Positions 13,994 through 23,766 of a DNA stretch of 64,000 nt are shown in pieces; positions within the stretch are counted from its first letter, which is position 1, and the number at the start of each line of letters is the position of its first letter. The position numbers were made by a program, and so were the translations under genes. This DNA comes from Bacteroidota bacterium (lineage in GTDB: Bacteria; Bacteroidota; Bacteroidia; Flavobacteriales; Flavobacteriaceae), in NCBI GenBank assembly GCA_024279425.1, contig JAJRRO010000016.1, positions 1 to 64,000 of the forward strand, in the 5' to 3' direction. The notes below the pieces were generated by a model. That model ran no database searches and was not told the origin of the DNA. It worked only from the letters and a program-made list of their open reading frames with translations.

Positions 13994-16771
13994 ATGCTTT
14001 CAATTACAGACGTAAATCCTAAGGAAAATATAATTATCAAGGGTGCAAAGCTGCACAATTTGAAAAATATTGACGTAGTCATACCTAGAAATAAATTGGT
14101 GGTGATTACCGGTCTTTCGGGTTCGGGAAAATCCAGTTTGGCATTCGACACGCTATATGCCGAGGGTCAACGCAGATATGTCGAGAGTCTTTCTTCATAT
14201 GCACGTCAGTTTTTGGGTAAATTGAACAAACCCAAAGTAGATTATATAAAAGGTATTGCTCCTGCAATTGCGATCGAGCAGAAGGTCAATTCTACCAATC
14301 CGCGTTCTACAGTGGGCACAACTACGGAGATTTACGACTATCTTAAATTGTTTTATGCTCGTATTGGTAAAACAATCTCACCAATTTCTGGGGAAGAGGT
14401 GAAAAAGCATACGGTTACCGATGTGGTCCGTTATATACAAACTTTTGATGAAGGTAAAAAACTGCTGCTATTGGCTCCTATTGTCATTAAACAAGACCGT
14501 GACCCCATAAAGTCGCTTCAGCTATTTTCAAAACAGGGTTATGCTAGAATCAAACACAATGGTAGTGTTATTCGTATTGATACGGCCCCAGAGGACATAG
14601 GTCACGAATTCAGCCTAGTCATAGATCGTATAATAACCAAGGATGATGAGGACTTTTACAATAGACTGGCCAATGCCATAGATTCTGCATTTTTTGAGGG
14701 AAAAGGGGAATGTGTCATCGAAGAGCTGGCAACTAATAGGCAGACTGTTTTTAATAATAAGTTTGAAAAGGACGGAATATCTTTCTTAGAGCCCAATGTG
14801 CATCTTTTCAGTTTCAACAACCCCTATGGGGCGTGTCCAAAATGTGAAGGTTATGGTGATGTTATTGGCATAGATGAGGATTTGGTAATTCCGAATACTT
14901 CCTTGTCGGTTTTTGAAAATGCAATATTCTCCTGGCGAGGTGAAAGCATGGGCTGGTACAGAGATGAACTGGTAAATTCTGCTTACAAATTTGATTTTCC
15001 GATACATAAACCCTGGTTTGAGCTCACCGAAAGGCAAAAACTAATGGTATGGGAAGGCAATTCCCATTTTATGGGGCTTAATGACTTTTTCGGAATGCTC
15101 GAGGAGAAAAGCTATAAGATTCAAAATAGGGTTATGCTTTCTCGCTATCGCGGAAAGACCAAATGCAATACCTGTAAAGGCAAGCGATTGCGCAGAGAAA
15201 CGGATTATGTTAAGGTTGATGGAAAGTCGATTTCAGATTTGGTGGAGTTACCCATTAAAAAATTGATCGTCTTTTTTGACCACATTTCTTTAAATGACCA
15301 CGACCTTCAAATTGCATCCCGTTTATTGAAGGAGATAACAACAAGATTGGGCTTTTTACAAAAAGTAGGGCTTGGTTACCTAACGCTCAATCGAAAATCA
15401 AATACCCTCTCAGGAGGCGAGAGCCAGCGTATTAACCTGGCAACTTCTTTGGGTAGTAGTCTTGTTGGTTCTATGTATATATTGGACGAACCAAGTATTG
15501 GTCTGCACCCCAAGGACACCGAAAACTTGATTGATGTTCTTAAATCGCTCCGCGATTTAGGCAATACGGTTATCGTGGTAGAGCATGACGAAGATATCAT
15601 GAAGGCGGCTGATGAGGTCATAGACATTGGCCCAGAAGCTGGTACGCACGGTGGTGAAGTTGTTGCACATGGCACTTTAGACGAAATCCTGAAATCCACT
15701 TCCTTGACTGCTAGTTATTTGAACGGAACCCAAGAAATAAAAGTTCCAAAAGAAAGACGGACTTCCAAAAGCTATATTGAAATAAAAGGTGCCAGAGAAA
15801 ATAATCTGAAAAATATCGATGTTACATTTCCTTTGAATATGCTTACGGTAATCACAGGGGTTTCAGGTAGCGGCAAAAGTACATTGGTTAAAAAATTGCT
15901 TTATCCTACAATACTTAAGGAAGTCGGTGGCTATGGCCAAAAAGCCGGACAATTTACCTCGGTGCATGGTAAATACCAATCTATAAAACATGTAGAGTTC
16001 GTTGATCAAAACCCCATTGGTAGGTCCTCACGTTCAAACCCTGTCACCTATATAAAGGCCTATGATGATATTAGGGCTTTGTTTGCCTCACAGAAATTAA
16101 GTAAAATAAGAGGCTACCAAGCGAAGCACTTTTCGTTTAATGTTGATGGTGGTCGTTGTGAAAAGTGTAAAGGCGAGGGCGAAATTACCGTGGAAATGCA
16201 GTTTATGGCCGATGTGCACTTGGAATGTGATACCTGTGGTGGTAAACGGTTTAAAAAAGAGGTTCTAGAAGTAAAATTTGAGAATGCGAGTATTGATGAT
16301 GTTTTGAATATGACCATTGATGATGCGATAACATTTTTTGAAAAATATGGACAGGCCAAGATTGTTGGCAAACTAAACCCATTACAAGCGGTAGGACTCG
16401 GTTATGTTACTTTGGGGCAATCTTCCTCTACCCTTTCCGGTGGCGAAGCACAGCGGATAAAACTGGCTTCCTTCTTGGTGAAGGGAACAACTAAAGATAA
16501 GGCACTTTTCATTTTTGATGAACCAACTACGGGTTTACATTTCCATGATATTAAAAAGTTACTGAAGTCTTTTGACGAATTAATTGCCCGTGGTCATTCT
16601 GTTATTGTCATTGAACATAACATTGAACTTATTAAATGTGCTGACCACATTATTGACCTAGGTCCGGAAGGCGGGGAAAACGGTGGGCAACTTCTGGCCC
16701 AAGGCACTCCTGAAAGTATCATTCAAAGTAAATCTTCTTTTACCGCTAATTACTTACGGGAGAAATTATAA
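13994..16771 (+). CDS. uvrA: Excinuclease ABC subunit A
   Basis: A 925-residue nucleotide-excision-repair ATPase, started at ATG 13994 because the family N-terminus (IIIKGAKLHNLKNIDV) follows immediately and a promoter lies just upstream. It has two ABC modules. The first has Walker A GLSGSGKSS, a signature with LSGGESQRINLATSLG and Walker B MYILDEPSIGLHP. The second has GVSGSGKST, LSGGEAQRIKLASFL and LFIFDEPTTGLH. Zinc-module cysteines are visible (CPKCEGYGD, CNTCKGKR, CEKCKGEGE, CDTCGGKR). UvrA2 scans DNA for bulky damage and loads UvrB. It lies beside two ECF sigma genes transcribed the other way, so a regulatory tie is possible but unproven. Confidence 0.97.
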   Translation: MLSITDVNPKENIIIKGAKLHNLKNIDVVIPRNKLVVITGLSGSGKSSLAFDTLYAEGQRRYVESLSSYARQFLGKLNKPKVDYIKGIAPAIAIEQKVNSTNPRSTVGTTTEIYDYLKLFYARIGKTISPISGEEVKKHTVTDVVRYIQTFDEGKKLLLLAPIVIKQDRDPIKSLQLFSKQGYARIKHNGSVIRIDTAPEDIGHEFSLVIDRIITKDDEDFYNRLANAIDSAFFEGKGECVIEELATNRQTVFNNKFEKDGISFLEPNVHLFSFNNPYGACPKCEGYGDVIGIDEDLVIPNTSLSVFENAIFSWRGESMGWYRDELVNSAYKFDFPIHKPWFELTERQKLMVWEGNSHFMGLNDFFGMLEEKSYKIQNRVMLSRYRGKTKCNTCKGKRLRRETDYVKVDGKSISDLVELPIKKLIVFFDHISLNDHDLQIASRLLKEITTRLGFLQKVGLGYLTLNRKSNTLSGGESQRINLATSLGSSLVGSMYILDEPSIGLHPKDTENLIDVLKSLRDLGNTVIVVEHDEDIMKAADEVIDIGPEAGTHGGEVVAHGTLDEILKSTSLTASYLNGTQEIKVPKERRTSKSYIEIKGARENNLKNIDVTFPLNMLTVITGVSGSGKSTLVKKLLYPTILKEVGGYGQKAGQFTSVHGKYQSIKHVEFVDQNPIGRSSRSNPVTYIKAYDDIRALFASQKLSKIRGYQAKHFSFNVDGGRCEKCKGEGEITVEMQFMADVHLECDTCGGKRFKKEVLEVKFENASIDDVLNMTIDDAITFFEKYGQAKIVGKLNPLQAVGLGYVTLGQSSSTLSGGEAQRIKLASFLVKGTTKDKALFIFDEPTTGLHFHDIKKLLKSFDELIARGHSVIVIEHNIELIKCADHIIDLGPEGGENGGQLLAQGTPESIIQSKSSFTANYLREKL

Positions 16772-16898
16772 ACTAAATTAAAGTTTTACTAATCTGTATA
16801 TCAATACTTTATATGATTGTTGAAATTTTTGGCACGCTGTTTGGTATATTCTAATCGAATGTGAATAGTTGCATTCAGGAACTTAAAAACCTTATATC

Positions 16899-18146
16899 AT
16901 GAGAAATTTAGTACTCCTATTTACTGCCCTCATATTAGGTACCTCAGGTACTATGGCCAGTACAGTCGAAGATAAGGTTGCAACACGCAATGCTTATAGA
17001 TACAATAACTCATTCATCTTTGTTGAAAATGGCATTACGTTTTCTGTATATCCTGATGGCGAATTTGATTTTCACATGGATGATCGAGTTAGAAACCACC
17101 GCAGGGATATTACATTTAATTCTGGATACGACTATAGCCCGTATACACAATATGATGATTATGGAGCTGTGATCCAAGTAGAGAATGTACCCGTTTATTA
17201 TGACCATTATGGTCGTGTATCACAAATAGGTGATGTAAATATAACGTATAGACATGGTCGTGTTTATCGAATGGGCGGAATGTATGTTTATTACAACCAC
17301 AATGGAATTTATGATTACCATACTGGCTACATCAATATCTATAACAGGCACTATGTATATAGACCTTTCCATAGGTTTTTCATAAGACCTATCATAGGAT
17401 TCGGATTGGTATTCCATAGACCCTATAGAAGATATTACAACCCATATAGATATTCTTACTATAAGCCTTATAGGAATAACCATAGAAGGGCTTACGCTAA
17501 GATAGGAAGAGAACATAGATATAATAAAGTTCGTCATGATAGAGCTACGGTATACCGAAATGATAAGAGGGTAGTTCAACGTGATTATACAACGAGAAGA
17601 AATGATGGTTATCGTAGTAACAGAAGTGTAGCTCGAAAGAGTGATTCATACAGATCATATAGATCCAACACAAGAAGGGGTGAGGTCATAAGAAATTCTG
17701 GTATACGAAATAACCGTTCAAACGGAAAAGTTGCGGGAAGAACTGCAGTTGATCGATCAAAGAACATTGAAAGAAGATCTGTTCGTAAAAACGATGCGAG
17801 ACCATCCGCCAAGAGAACTGTAACCCAGAGATCAACAACGGTAAGATCACCACAACGAAAAGCAGTCAGTAAAAGGACGGTGACCCAAACACCTCGAAGC
17901 AGAACAGTGACTAGAAGTACCACGTATAGAAAACCTGAAAACAGAAACCACAGCAGGTCCGTACAACGAAGCACTTCTAGAACCCAAAAGCAGGTGGTAA
18001 AACGTCCTTCAACAAGGAGTACAAGTAAAAGAACAGTAAGTAAAGCTCCTTCTCGTAGTAGAAGTGTTGCCACAAGAAGCAATAGTAGTAGAAGTAATAG
18101 CTCAAGAGCCACTCAGTCAAGATCAAGAAGCTCTAGAAGACAGTAA
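16899..18146 (+). CDS. Secreted, extremely basic Arg/Ser-rich low-complexity protein
   Basis: A 415-residue protein with a Sec signal peptide (NLVLLFTALILGTSGTMAS). Residues 25-190 form a Tyr/His/Arg-rich region (VENGITFSVYPDGEFDFHMDD, YYDHYGRVSQIGDVNITYRHGRVYRMGG, then FHRPYRRYYNPYRYSYYKPYR). Residues 200-415 are almost entirely Arg, Ser, Thr, Lys and Val in SR/RT-type repeats, for example RTVTQRSTTVRSPQRK, ending SRSRSSRRQ. The net charge is very high. Database hits of such tails to protamine-like proteins would reflect composition only. A role in binding anionic polysaccharide, DNA or the cell surface is plausible. It is monocistronic with a strong terminator at 18174. Confidence 0.8.
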   Translation: MRNLVLLFTALILGTSGTMASTVEDKVATRNAYRYNNSFIFVENGITFSVYPDGEFDFHMDDRVRNHRRDITFNSGYDYSPYTQYDDYGAVIQVENVPVYYDHYGRVSQIGDVNITYRHGRVYRMGGMYVYYNHNGIYDYHTGYINIYNRHYVYRPFHRFFIRPIIGFGLVFHRPYRRYYNPYRYSYYKPYRNNHRRAYAKIGREHRYNKVRHDRATVYRNDKRVVQRDYTTRRNDGYRSNRSVARKSDSYRSYRSNTRRGEVIRNSGIRNNRSNGKVAGRTAVDRSKNIERRSVRKNDARPSAKRTVTQRSTTVRSPQRKAVSKRTVTQTPRSRTVTRSTTYRKPENRNHSRSVQRSTSRTQKQVVKRPSTRSTSKRTVSKAPSRSRSVATRSNSSRSNSSRATQSRSRSSRRQ

Positions 18147-18173
18147 GATAGTTTTTAGGTTGGTTAGTTGTTT

Positions 18174-18217
18174 AAGCCCCATAGCGAATTGGTTGTTCCT
18201 ATGGGGCTTTTCTTTTT
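18174..18217 (+). terminator. Strong terminator after the basic secreted protein
   Basis: AAGCCCCATAG / CTATGGGGCTT, an 11-bp perfect stem with a 14-nt loop, followed by TTTTCTTTTT. The right arm also encodes the last codons and the TAG stop of the convergent flippase gene. Confidence 0.85.
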
Positions 18218-19662
18218 AGATACTTCGAAAACATCGCATAAACATCTTCCGATATTTTAAATCGATAAAGAATCCCCAGAAATAAAAGGCACATCACAGC
18301 ACTTTTGATAATGATATTGGCTATTGGATGAAACGGTAAGTCCACAAAGTAAAATGGAGTGGTCAAAATTAAAAGAATTCCTAAAACCTTTACCGTCTCG
18401 GAGGTAAACGGTATAATTCCAAATTTGGTCTTTACGTAAACCAGTTTAATCGTATTATAAACAGCTATTGCAATGAAGGTTGCCAGAGCCGCTCCATTCA
18501 ATCCATATTTTGGGATAAGCCAAAGATTCAGAAGCACGACGAGGGCTGCCAATAAAACACCCATAACCAATAAAGATCTATAATAATCAGAATTATAAAG
18601 AATGGAATTATTGTTACCTAAAAGGGAGTCATAAACCTTGGCCAAACCTATTAAGAATACAATGTTGAATCCGCCACGGTATTCTTCAGGGAGTATAAGA
18701 AAAAGGTCATTCAAGTTGGTCATAATCAGGGTAAATAATAAGCCTGACGCAATGAAGAGTGTCAAAGAGGATTTTTGGTACAACGATTTTAAAGCTAGTT
18801 TATCATTCTTATTCAATAGTTCTGCCGTAAGTGGATAGGTAATCTGATGCATGGCCCTAGAAGGAACTATTATACTGGTTGCAATATATATAGCCACCCC
18901 ATAATATGCCACATTTTCAATTTCGATATATTGGTTGAGCATTACCTTATCAATCTCCAAAATTATAACCGCTGCAGATCCCCCAAAAATTATCAATGCA
19001 CTATAATTCAATATGAAACGGCTGTTTGCAGGAAAATTAAAATTCAATTTGGGTCTCTTCAATCTGTAGGCATATAATTTCATCATAAGTGTGCGCAAGA
19101 GGTACAATCCCACCAACGCCTTTAAGAAAAAATCAACCGAAATAACATCAAAATACACCAAAAACAACAACACCATTACCCCGACCCTATTGAAAACCTC
19201 TTTCATGAAGTTTCCAAAAACCGATTTCATCTGCACTTTGGCCCAAGCATAAAAGACCTCGAAATAGGCCATGGCCATTCCAATCAAAAATATATGCCAA
19301 ACATAATATTTGACGATTGGATTTTCCTGGGATATAAAACCTGCAATGCCATCATAAAAGAAATGGGACAATACGGCCAACGGTAGAATCAATAGCAAAG
19401 GCAACAATAACATCAAGGTTTGAAAGCCATCCGATTCCTTGGAATCCCGAAAGCTACTATAATATTTCACTAAGGTGTTGGGTACTCCGAAGGCCAATAA
19501 CGGCATTAAAATGGCCGAAGTAGATAAAATTACCGTTACCAGTCCGTAGTACTCGTCGGTTAAAAAGTTGGTATATAGAAATAGTGTATTTATGGCCGCA
19601 AATCCAAAACCCAAATAGGTGATCAGGGTATTGTACAGTGCTTGTTTTTTTACTATTCCCAT
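18199..19662 (-). CDS. Polysaccharide flippase (Wzx/MATE-like)
   Basis: A 487-residue inner-membrane protein with about 12-14 hydrophobic helices spread evenly along its length, no signal peptide and a short basic C-terminus (YLKRKAP). The N-terminal helix pattern (QALYNTLITYLGFGFAAINTLFLYTNFLTDEYYGLVT) and the motif FGVPNTLVKYYSSF are typical of oligosaccharide flippases. These move lipid-linked glycans across the inner membrane. It is the last gene of a leftward unit with the GT4 glycosyltransferase (its start codon abuts that gene's stop) and YfhO. Confidence 0.87.
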   Translation of the reverse strand: MGIVKKQALYNTLITYLGFGFAAINTLFLYTNFLTDEYYGLVTVILSTSAILMPLLAFGVPNTLVKYYSSFRDSKESDGFQTLMLLLPLLLILPLAVLSHFFYDGIAGFISQENPIVKYYVWHIFLIGMAMAYFEVFYAWAKVQMKSVFGNFMKEVFNRVGVMVLLFLVYFDVISVDFFLKALVGLYLLRTLMMKLYAYRLKRPKLNFNFPANSRFILNYSALIIFGGSAAVIILEIDKVMLNQYIEIENVAYYGVAIYIATSIIVPSRAMHQITYPLTAELLNKNDKLALKSLYQKSSLTLFIASGLLFTLIMTNLNDLFLILPEEYRGGFNIVFLIGLAKVYDSLLGNNNSILYNSDYYRSLLVMGVLLAALVVLLNLWLIPKYGLNGAALATFIAIAVYNTIKLVYVKTKFGIIPFTSETVKVLGILLILTTPFYFVDLPFHPIANIIIKSAVMCLLFLGILYRFKISEDVYAMFSKYLKRKAP

Positions 19663-20933
19663 TAAAGCAATTTCGATAATTCCCTGGTAAGTTCCCTCCT
19701 ACTATACTTTTCCAATCCCGTGGAATCAGGGTTAAGGCTATTGTTCTGAAAGGCATCAAACCATTCTAAAATTACATTTTTTAAATGGGTTTCGGAGAAA
19801 TAGTCAAAAAAAGCGCCCGATTTTGTTTCGGCAATAATAGCACTTGCGTCCCAGTCTGATGGACCAACAGCTAGTATTGGTCTCCTGGCTGCCATATATT
19901 CATATAGTTTTCCAGGAAGAATACCTGTGGTTTGCTTTGAATTGATCTCTACCAACAATAATACCTGCGATTCTTGCTGAATCTTAAGCGCTTCTTTATG
20001 TGACACATAGCCAATCAATTCCATATTATCCTTTAATCCAGACGTATATATGCTGTGCAATACATCATCGCTTACAACACCGGCCAGTTGCAATTTGAAA
20101 TTTCGTGCAAATTGTTCGTTTTCGTGAATCAGCTCTGCTAAAACCTTCCAAAGATTCTCAGGGTTTCTTCCAGAAAGTAAGGAACCAATATGGGAAATTG
20201 TAAATTTGGAATCCAAACTTGTACTCCCTTTATGATCCGAGTCATATCCATTAGTAATTACCGAGATTGATTTATCGGTAATACCCTGGAACTCTTTTTT
20301 GGTGGTCTTGCTTGTAACAACAATTTTATCGGCGGTGTTCAAAACCAAATGCTCCAGCCTCTTATGTTTTTGTTGGGATTTAATCGTAAGTTTCAACTTT
20401 GTATGGTACCCTATTGAAGTCCATGGGTCTCTGAAATCGGCAATCCATTGTATACCGATTTGTTGTTTTAAATGATACCCGATCAGATGGACACTATGTG
20501 GCGGCCCTGTTGTTATTATGGTATCAATACTTTCTTTTTCAAGGATTCCCGATACATATTTGACCGACGGTTTGACCCAGTTTTTCCGCGCATCAGGGAC
20601 AAAAAAATTACCCCGAATCCACAGCATTATCTTTTCTGTCAAAGACTGATTTTCAGTTTGGATAATTCCCGAGCTTATACGCTTGGCCTTTTTACGCGAG
20701 AACATCCTTGCCAGGTCGTAAGGTTCGCGAATGGGATGTTTGTAAATGCTAATCTCTTTGGGCACCTCATTTACAAAAGATTCATCAACAATGGGGTAAT
20801 TGGGGTTTTCAGGGATATAAAGTACAGGTGTGATTCCAAAATCCGGCAGGTATTTTACAAATTTCAGCCATCGCTGCACTCCAGGACCGCCTGCTGGGGG
20901 CCAATAGTACGTAATGATTAAAACCTTTTGCAT
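19662..20933 (-). CDS. GT4-type glycosyltransferase
   Basis: A 423-residue enzyme of the GT-B fold. The N-terminus KVLIITYYWPPAGGPGVQRW is the classical glycine-rich acceptor loop of GT4-like enzymes, with IADFRDPW near residue 170. The C-terminal half carries the donor site (FTISHIGSLLSGRNPENLW, then LPGKLYEYMAARRPILAVGPSDWDASAII). It builds surface glycans from nucleotide sugars in the cytosol. Its start codon overlaps the yfhO stop by one nucleotide and its own stop abuts the flippase start, showing translational coupling within a three-gene unit. Confidence 0.87.
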   Translation of the reverse strand: MQKVLIITYYWPPAGGPGVQRWLKFVKYLPDFGITPVLYIPENPNYPIVDESFVNEVPKEISIYKHPIREPYDLARMFSRKKAKRISSGIIQTENQSLTEKIMLWIRGNFFVPDARKNWVKPSVKYVSGILEKESIDTIITTGPPHSVHLIGYHLKQQIGIQWIADFRDPWTSIGYHTKLKLTIKSQQKHKRLEHLVLNTADKIVVTSKTTKKEFQGITDKSISVITNGYDSDHKGSTSLDSKFTISHIGSLLSGRNPENLWKVLAELIHENEQFARNFKLQLAGVVSDDVLHSIYTSGLKDNMELIGYVSHKEALKIQQESQVLLLVEINSKQTTGILPGKLYEYMAARRPILAVGPSDWDASAIIAETKSGAFFDYFSETHLKNVILEWFDAFQNNSLNPDSTGLEKYSRRELTRELSKLL

Positions 20934-23365
20934 TACTCCTCTCTTTTTTTAGGCCTCCAAAGTGTAAAACCAATGCCTCCTAAAATAACCAAGCCCAGAA
21001 TGATGGAACTTGCCAATGTGATACGACTTCCAGTTTCAATCACTTTTGGCTCAAACTTAAATTCGATGGTATGCTGTCCTTCCGGCACCTTCAAAGCACG
21101 AAGTACATAGTTTACCTTGAAGTGATCTTTAAGTTGGCCGTCAATGTATGCATTCCACCCATTTTTATAATACATCTCAGAAAAAACGAGAACACCTGCA
21201 TTCGAATTGGAGGAACTATATGTTAAATGGTTTGGTTCATAATCAGTCAACATTACCGTAGCTAAGGAGTCTTTACGGAAATTAAATCTATTTATCCCCG
21301 AAAAAAGCGATGTATTCACCACAGCTTCATTCTTTACCTCAAGATCTTTCAAAGCACTGATTTCCTCATCGGCACTATGAACTTCAATCAGTTTGTTAAC
21401 AAACCATCCATTCCCATTGGCCTCCGGGTTTACGGCGGGGTAACTTTTACCCTCCTCATCTTGCTGTATAACGTACTTTACGTTCAACATATTAAGCACC
21501 TTCATGTTACCTTGGGCAATATGATAATAGAATAAGTCCTCCATCCCAGCCGGCTTAGCGGCATGATATCCAGAAATGGCTTGATGAAAATAGGATGTAC
21601 CTGCCCCTTCAAAACCTTTTACTTGATCAAACACCCTAAAAATGGCTTTATCCTTAAGAATCTCTTCATGTACCGAAGTCTTTTGAAAGGGCTGTGCCAT
21701 ACGTCTTTTAGCCACAAAATTATCGCTGTTCACATACCTTAGATCTACCCCTACCAGATCCAAAACCATCAATACCCCAAGAATTACAATCACAACATTT
21801 TGTTTGATTTTTTCTTTTAGAAAGAACCAAATCACCAAAGCTGCTAAAAAAGCATAACTCAATGAACGAAATAGATCGCTGTTGTATACGGCCTTACGAT
21901 CTTCTTTAAGAACTTCTGGAAGGCCTTCCAAACCTGTCATTTTCAGACGTTCGTCGCCTGGTGCACTAAAATCAAACATTCCCTTTGCCAGAAATAGCAC
22001 AATCCCTAATCCCAGAACAGTGAAAAATGAAACTTTAAGAGCCTTAAGTTTTTTAGTTTTGGAAACGAAATCATTAAAAATCACATTCAATGCCAATATT
22101 GCCAATATTGGAGTGCAAAGCTCTAGAATTACCTGAATCGAAGATACTGCCCGAAACTTATCATATAAAGGAAAATAATCGATCATAAAATCAGTCAAAA
22201 CGCCAAAGTTCTTACCCCAAGACAGAAGTAATGACATCATTGTGCCTCCTAAAAGCCACCACTTGGCCCTTCCTTTAACCAAAAGCAATCCTAAAATAAA
22301 AAGGAAAAAGATAATCGCACCAATGTAGGCTGGCCCAGATGTGCCCGGTTGGTCACCCCAGTACATCGGTAGCTTTTCAAAATATTTGAGTGCCGTACTT
22401 CTTGGAATATCCTTGTCGATTACATAGGTAAAAGTCTTGGAGTCCTCGCCCATACTTTCCTGACTCCCACCTCCAAAAAGACGTGGTACAAATAGGTTCA
22501 ATGATTCCGTAATGCCATAACTCCATTGTGTGATATACGCTTTACTGAGCCCATTGGTATTTTCTTTGGGCGAGCCGTCATAATTTATGGTGAGTTCAGA
22601 TTTCCCTCTTGTACTCCAATCGGCATATTCTTTAGTGGCCATCAAGCTGGTGGCGTTAGCGGCTATACCCAATATCACAGCAAGGATGAGAATTCCAATG
22701 GAAGTAAAATAATGCTTTAATTTCTTCTTTCGGAAGGCATCTACAAGATAAGCAATACCTAAAATCAAGACCAACAGCATAAAATAGTAGGTCATTTGGT
22801 AATGATTAGCTCCAATTTCCAAAGCCATGGCAAGGGCTGTGAGAACAAAACCCCACATGTATTTTTTTCGAAACACTAAAACAATACCTCCCAAAAGCAC
22901 AGGTAAATAACCTATGGCGTGTGCCTTTGCATTATGCCCAACTCCAAGTATTATTATTAAATAAGTTGAAAAGCCAAAGGCCAAGGCGCCTATTGCCGCC
23001 AATTTGTAATCCACTTTTAGACAGCAAAGCAAAATATAAAAGCCTAAAAAATAGAGAAAAAGATAATCCGCCGGTCTTGGCAAAAACCGAATTAGCCTAT
23101 CCGTTTTTTTAACATAATCGTGGGGGTAGTATGCTCCCAATTGGTATGTTGGCATACCTCCAAAAGCTCCATTGGTCCAATAAGGTTCTTCCCCTGTCTT
23201 TTTTCGAAAGTCATTTTGTTCCTTCGCCATTCCCGTATACTGGCGAATATCAGATTGGTCTATGACCTTACCCTGCAATACAGGGCTAAAATATGCCAGA
23301 GCGGTTATTACAAAAAGAACTAAAACGAAAAAATGGGTGTAAAAAGCTTTTAAAGCTAATTTCAT
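20933..23365 (-). CDS. yfhO: YfhO-family membrane glycosyltransferase-like protein
   Basis: An 810-residue protein with about 12 membrane helices in the first 540 residues, a large extracytoplasmic C-terminal domain (FRVFDQVKGFEGAGTSYFHQAISGYHAAKPAGM) and a final helix (ITLASSIILGLVILGGIGFTLW) before a basic tail. The motif GAFGGMPTYQLGAYYPHDYVK near residue 66 and the GT-C-like layout fit YfhO, which in Bacillus is linked to glycosylation of teichoic acid. In this lineage the acceptor is unknown. It is between a DUF4834 gene (33 nt upstream) and the GT4 gene (1-nt overlap), so the set probably modifies a surface glycan or lipid. Confidence 0.85.
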   Translation of the reverse strand: MKLALKAFYTHFFVLVLFVITALAYFSPVLQGKVIDQSDIRQYTGMAKEQNDFRKKTGEEPYWTNGAFGGMPTYQLGAYYPHDYVKKTDRLIRFLPRPADYLFLYFLGFYILLCCLKVDYKLAAIGALAFGFSTYLIIILGVGHNAKAHAIGYLPVLLGGIVLVFRKKYMWGFVLTALAMALEIGANHYQMTYYFMLLVLILGIAYLVDAFRKKKLKHYFTSIGILILAVILGIAANATSLMATKEYADWSTRGKSELTINYDGSPKENTNGLSKAYITQWSYGITESLNLFVPRLFGGGSQESMGEDSKTFTYVIDKDIPRSTALKYFEKLPMYWGDQPGTSGPAYIGAIIFFLFILGLLLVKGRAKWWLLGGTMMSLLLSWGKNFGVLTDFMIDYFPLYDKFRAVSSIQVILELCTPILAILALNVIFNDFVSKTKKLKALKVSFFTVLGLGIVLFLAKGMFDFSAPGDERLKMTGLEGLPEVLKEDRKAVYNSDLFRSLSYAFLAALVIWFFLKEKIKQNVVIVILGVLMVLDLVGVDLRYVNSDNFVAKRRMAQPFQKTSVHEEILKDKAIFRVFDQVKGFEGAGTSYFHQAISGYHAAKPAGMEDLFYYHIAQGNMKVLNMLNVKYVIQQDEEGKSYPAVNPEANGNGWFVNKLIEVHSADEEISALKDLEVKNEAVVNTSLFSGINRFNFRKDSLATVMLTDYEPNHLTYSSSNSNAGVLVFSEMYYKNGWNAYIDGQLKDHFKVNYVLRALKVPEGQHTIEFKFEPKVIETGSRITLASSIILGLVILGGIGFTLWRPKKREE

Positions 23366-23398
23366 TGGCTTATCTAAGGGTTGGTTCAGCTAAAATAA

Positions 23399-23662
23399 TC
23401 AATCTATTTCCTCAAATTCTATGTATTCACCAACATTTTTTGAAGACGGATTCTTTTTTGTAGAGTCCTTATCAATAATCACATCCCCTACTTTGTGTTC
23501 TTCTTTCATATTCGGGTTAGTAAACCCACCAAAATTTTCACGAAACCTTTCTTCGGTCTTTCGGGCAGCGTAGCTGAATATTCTAGGCGCAAACCATCTT
23601 GCCACAATTTTGAGCAGATAATAGACCAGGAGAATTATTAAAATCGTTTTTAAAAAAGCCAT
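23399..23662 (-). CDS. DUF4834-family small membrane protein
   Basis: An 87-residue protein started at ATG 23662, where the hydrophobic helix AFLKTILIILLVYYLLKIVARWF begins; upstream starts add only a short hydrophilic prefix. The helix is followed by a basic/aromatic patch (APRIFSYAARKTEERFREN) and an acidic tail (EYIEFEEID). This layout is that of DUF4834, found across Flavobacteriia. It is the first gene of the leftward yfhO-GT4-flippase unit; function is unknown. Confidence 0.75.
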   Translation of the reverse strand: MAFLKTILIILLVYYLLKIVARWFAPRIFSYAARKTEERFRENFGGFTNPNMKEEHKVGDVIIDKDSTKKNPSSKNVGEYIEFEEID

Positions 23663-23766
23663 AATAATTTGAATATCATATATCAAAAGTACAATTCTAA
23701 CGTTGTATTAGCAGAGCAAAAGTCTTAAAATAATAATAAAATCAGAGCATGGGTAAATATTTTGAA

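Noticed and set aside
17609-18112. 167-codon antisense frame rich in leucine and valine
   Set aside because: Produced by the complement of the SR-rich codons (AGA/AGT) of the basic secreted protein; no independent evidence.
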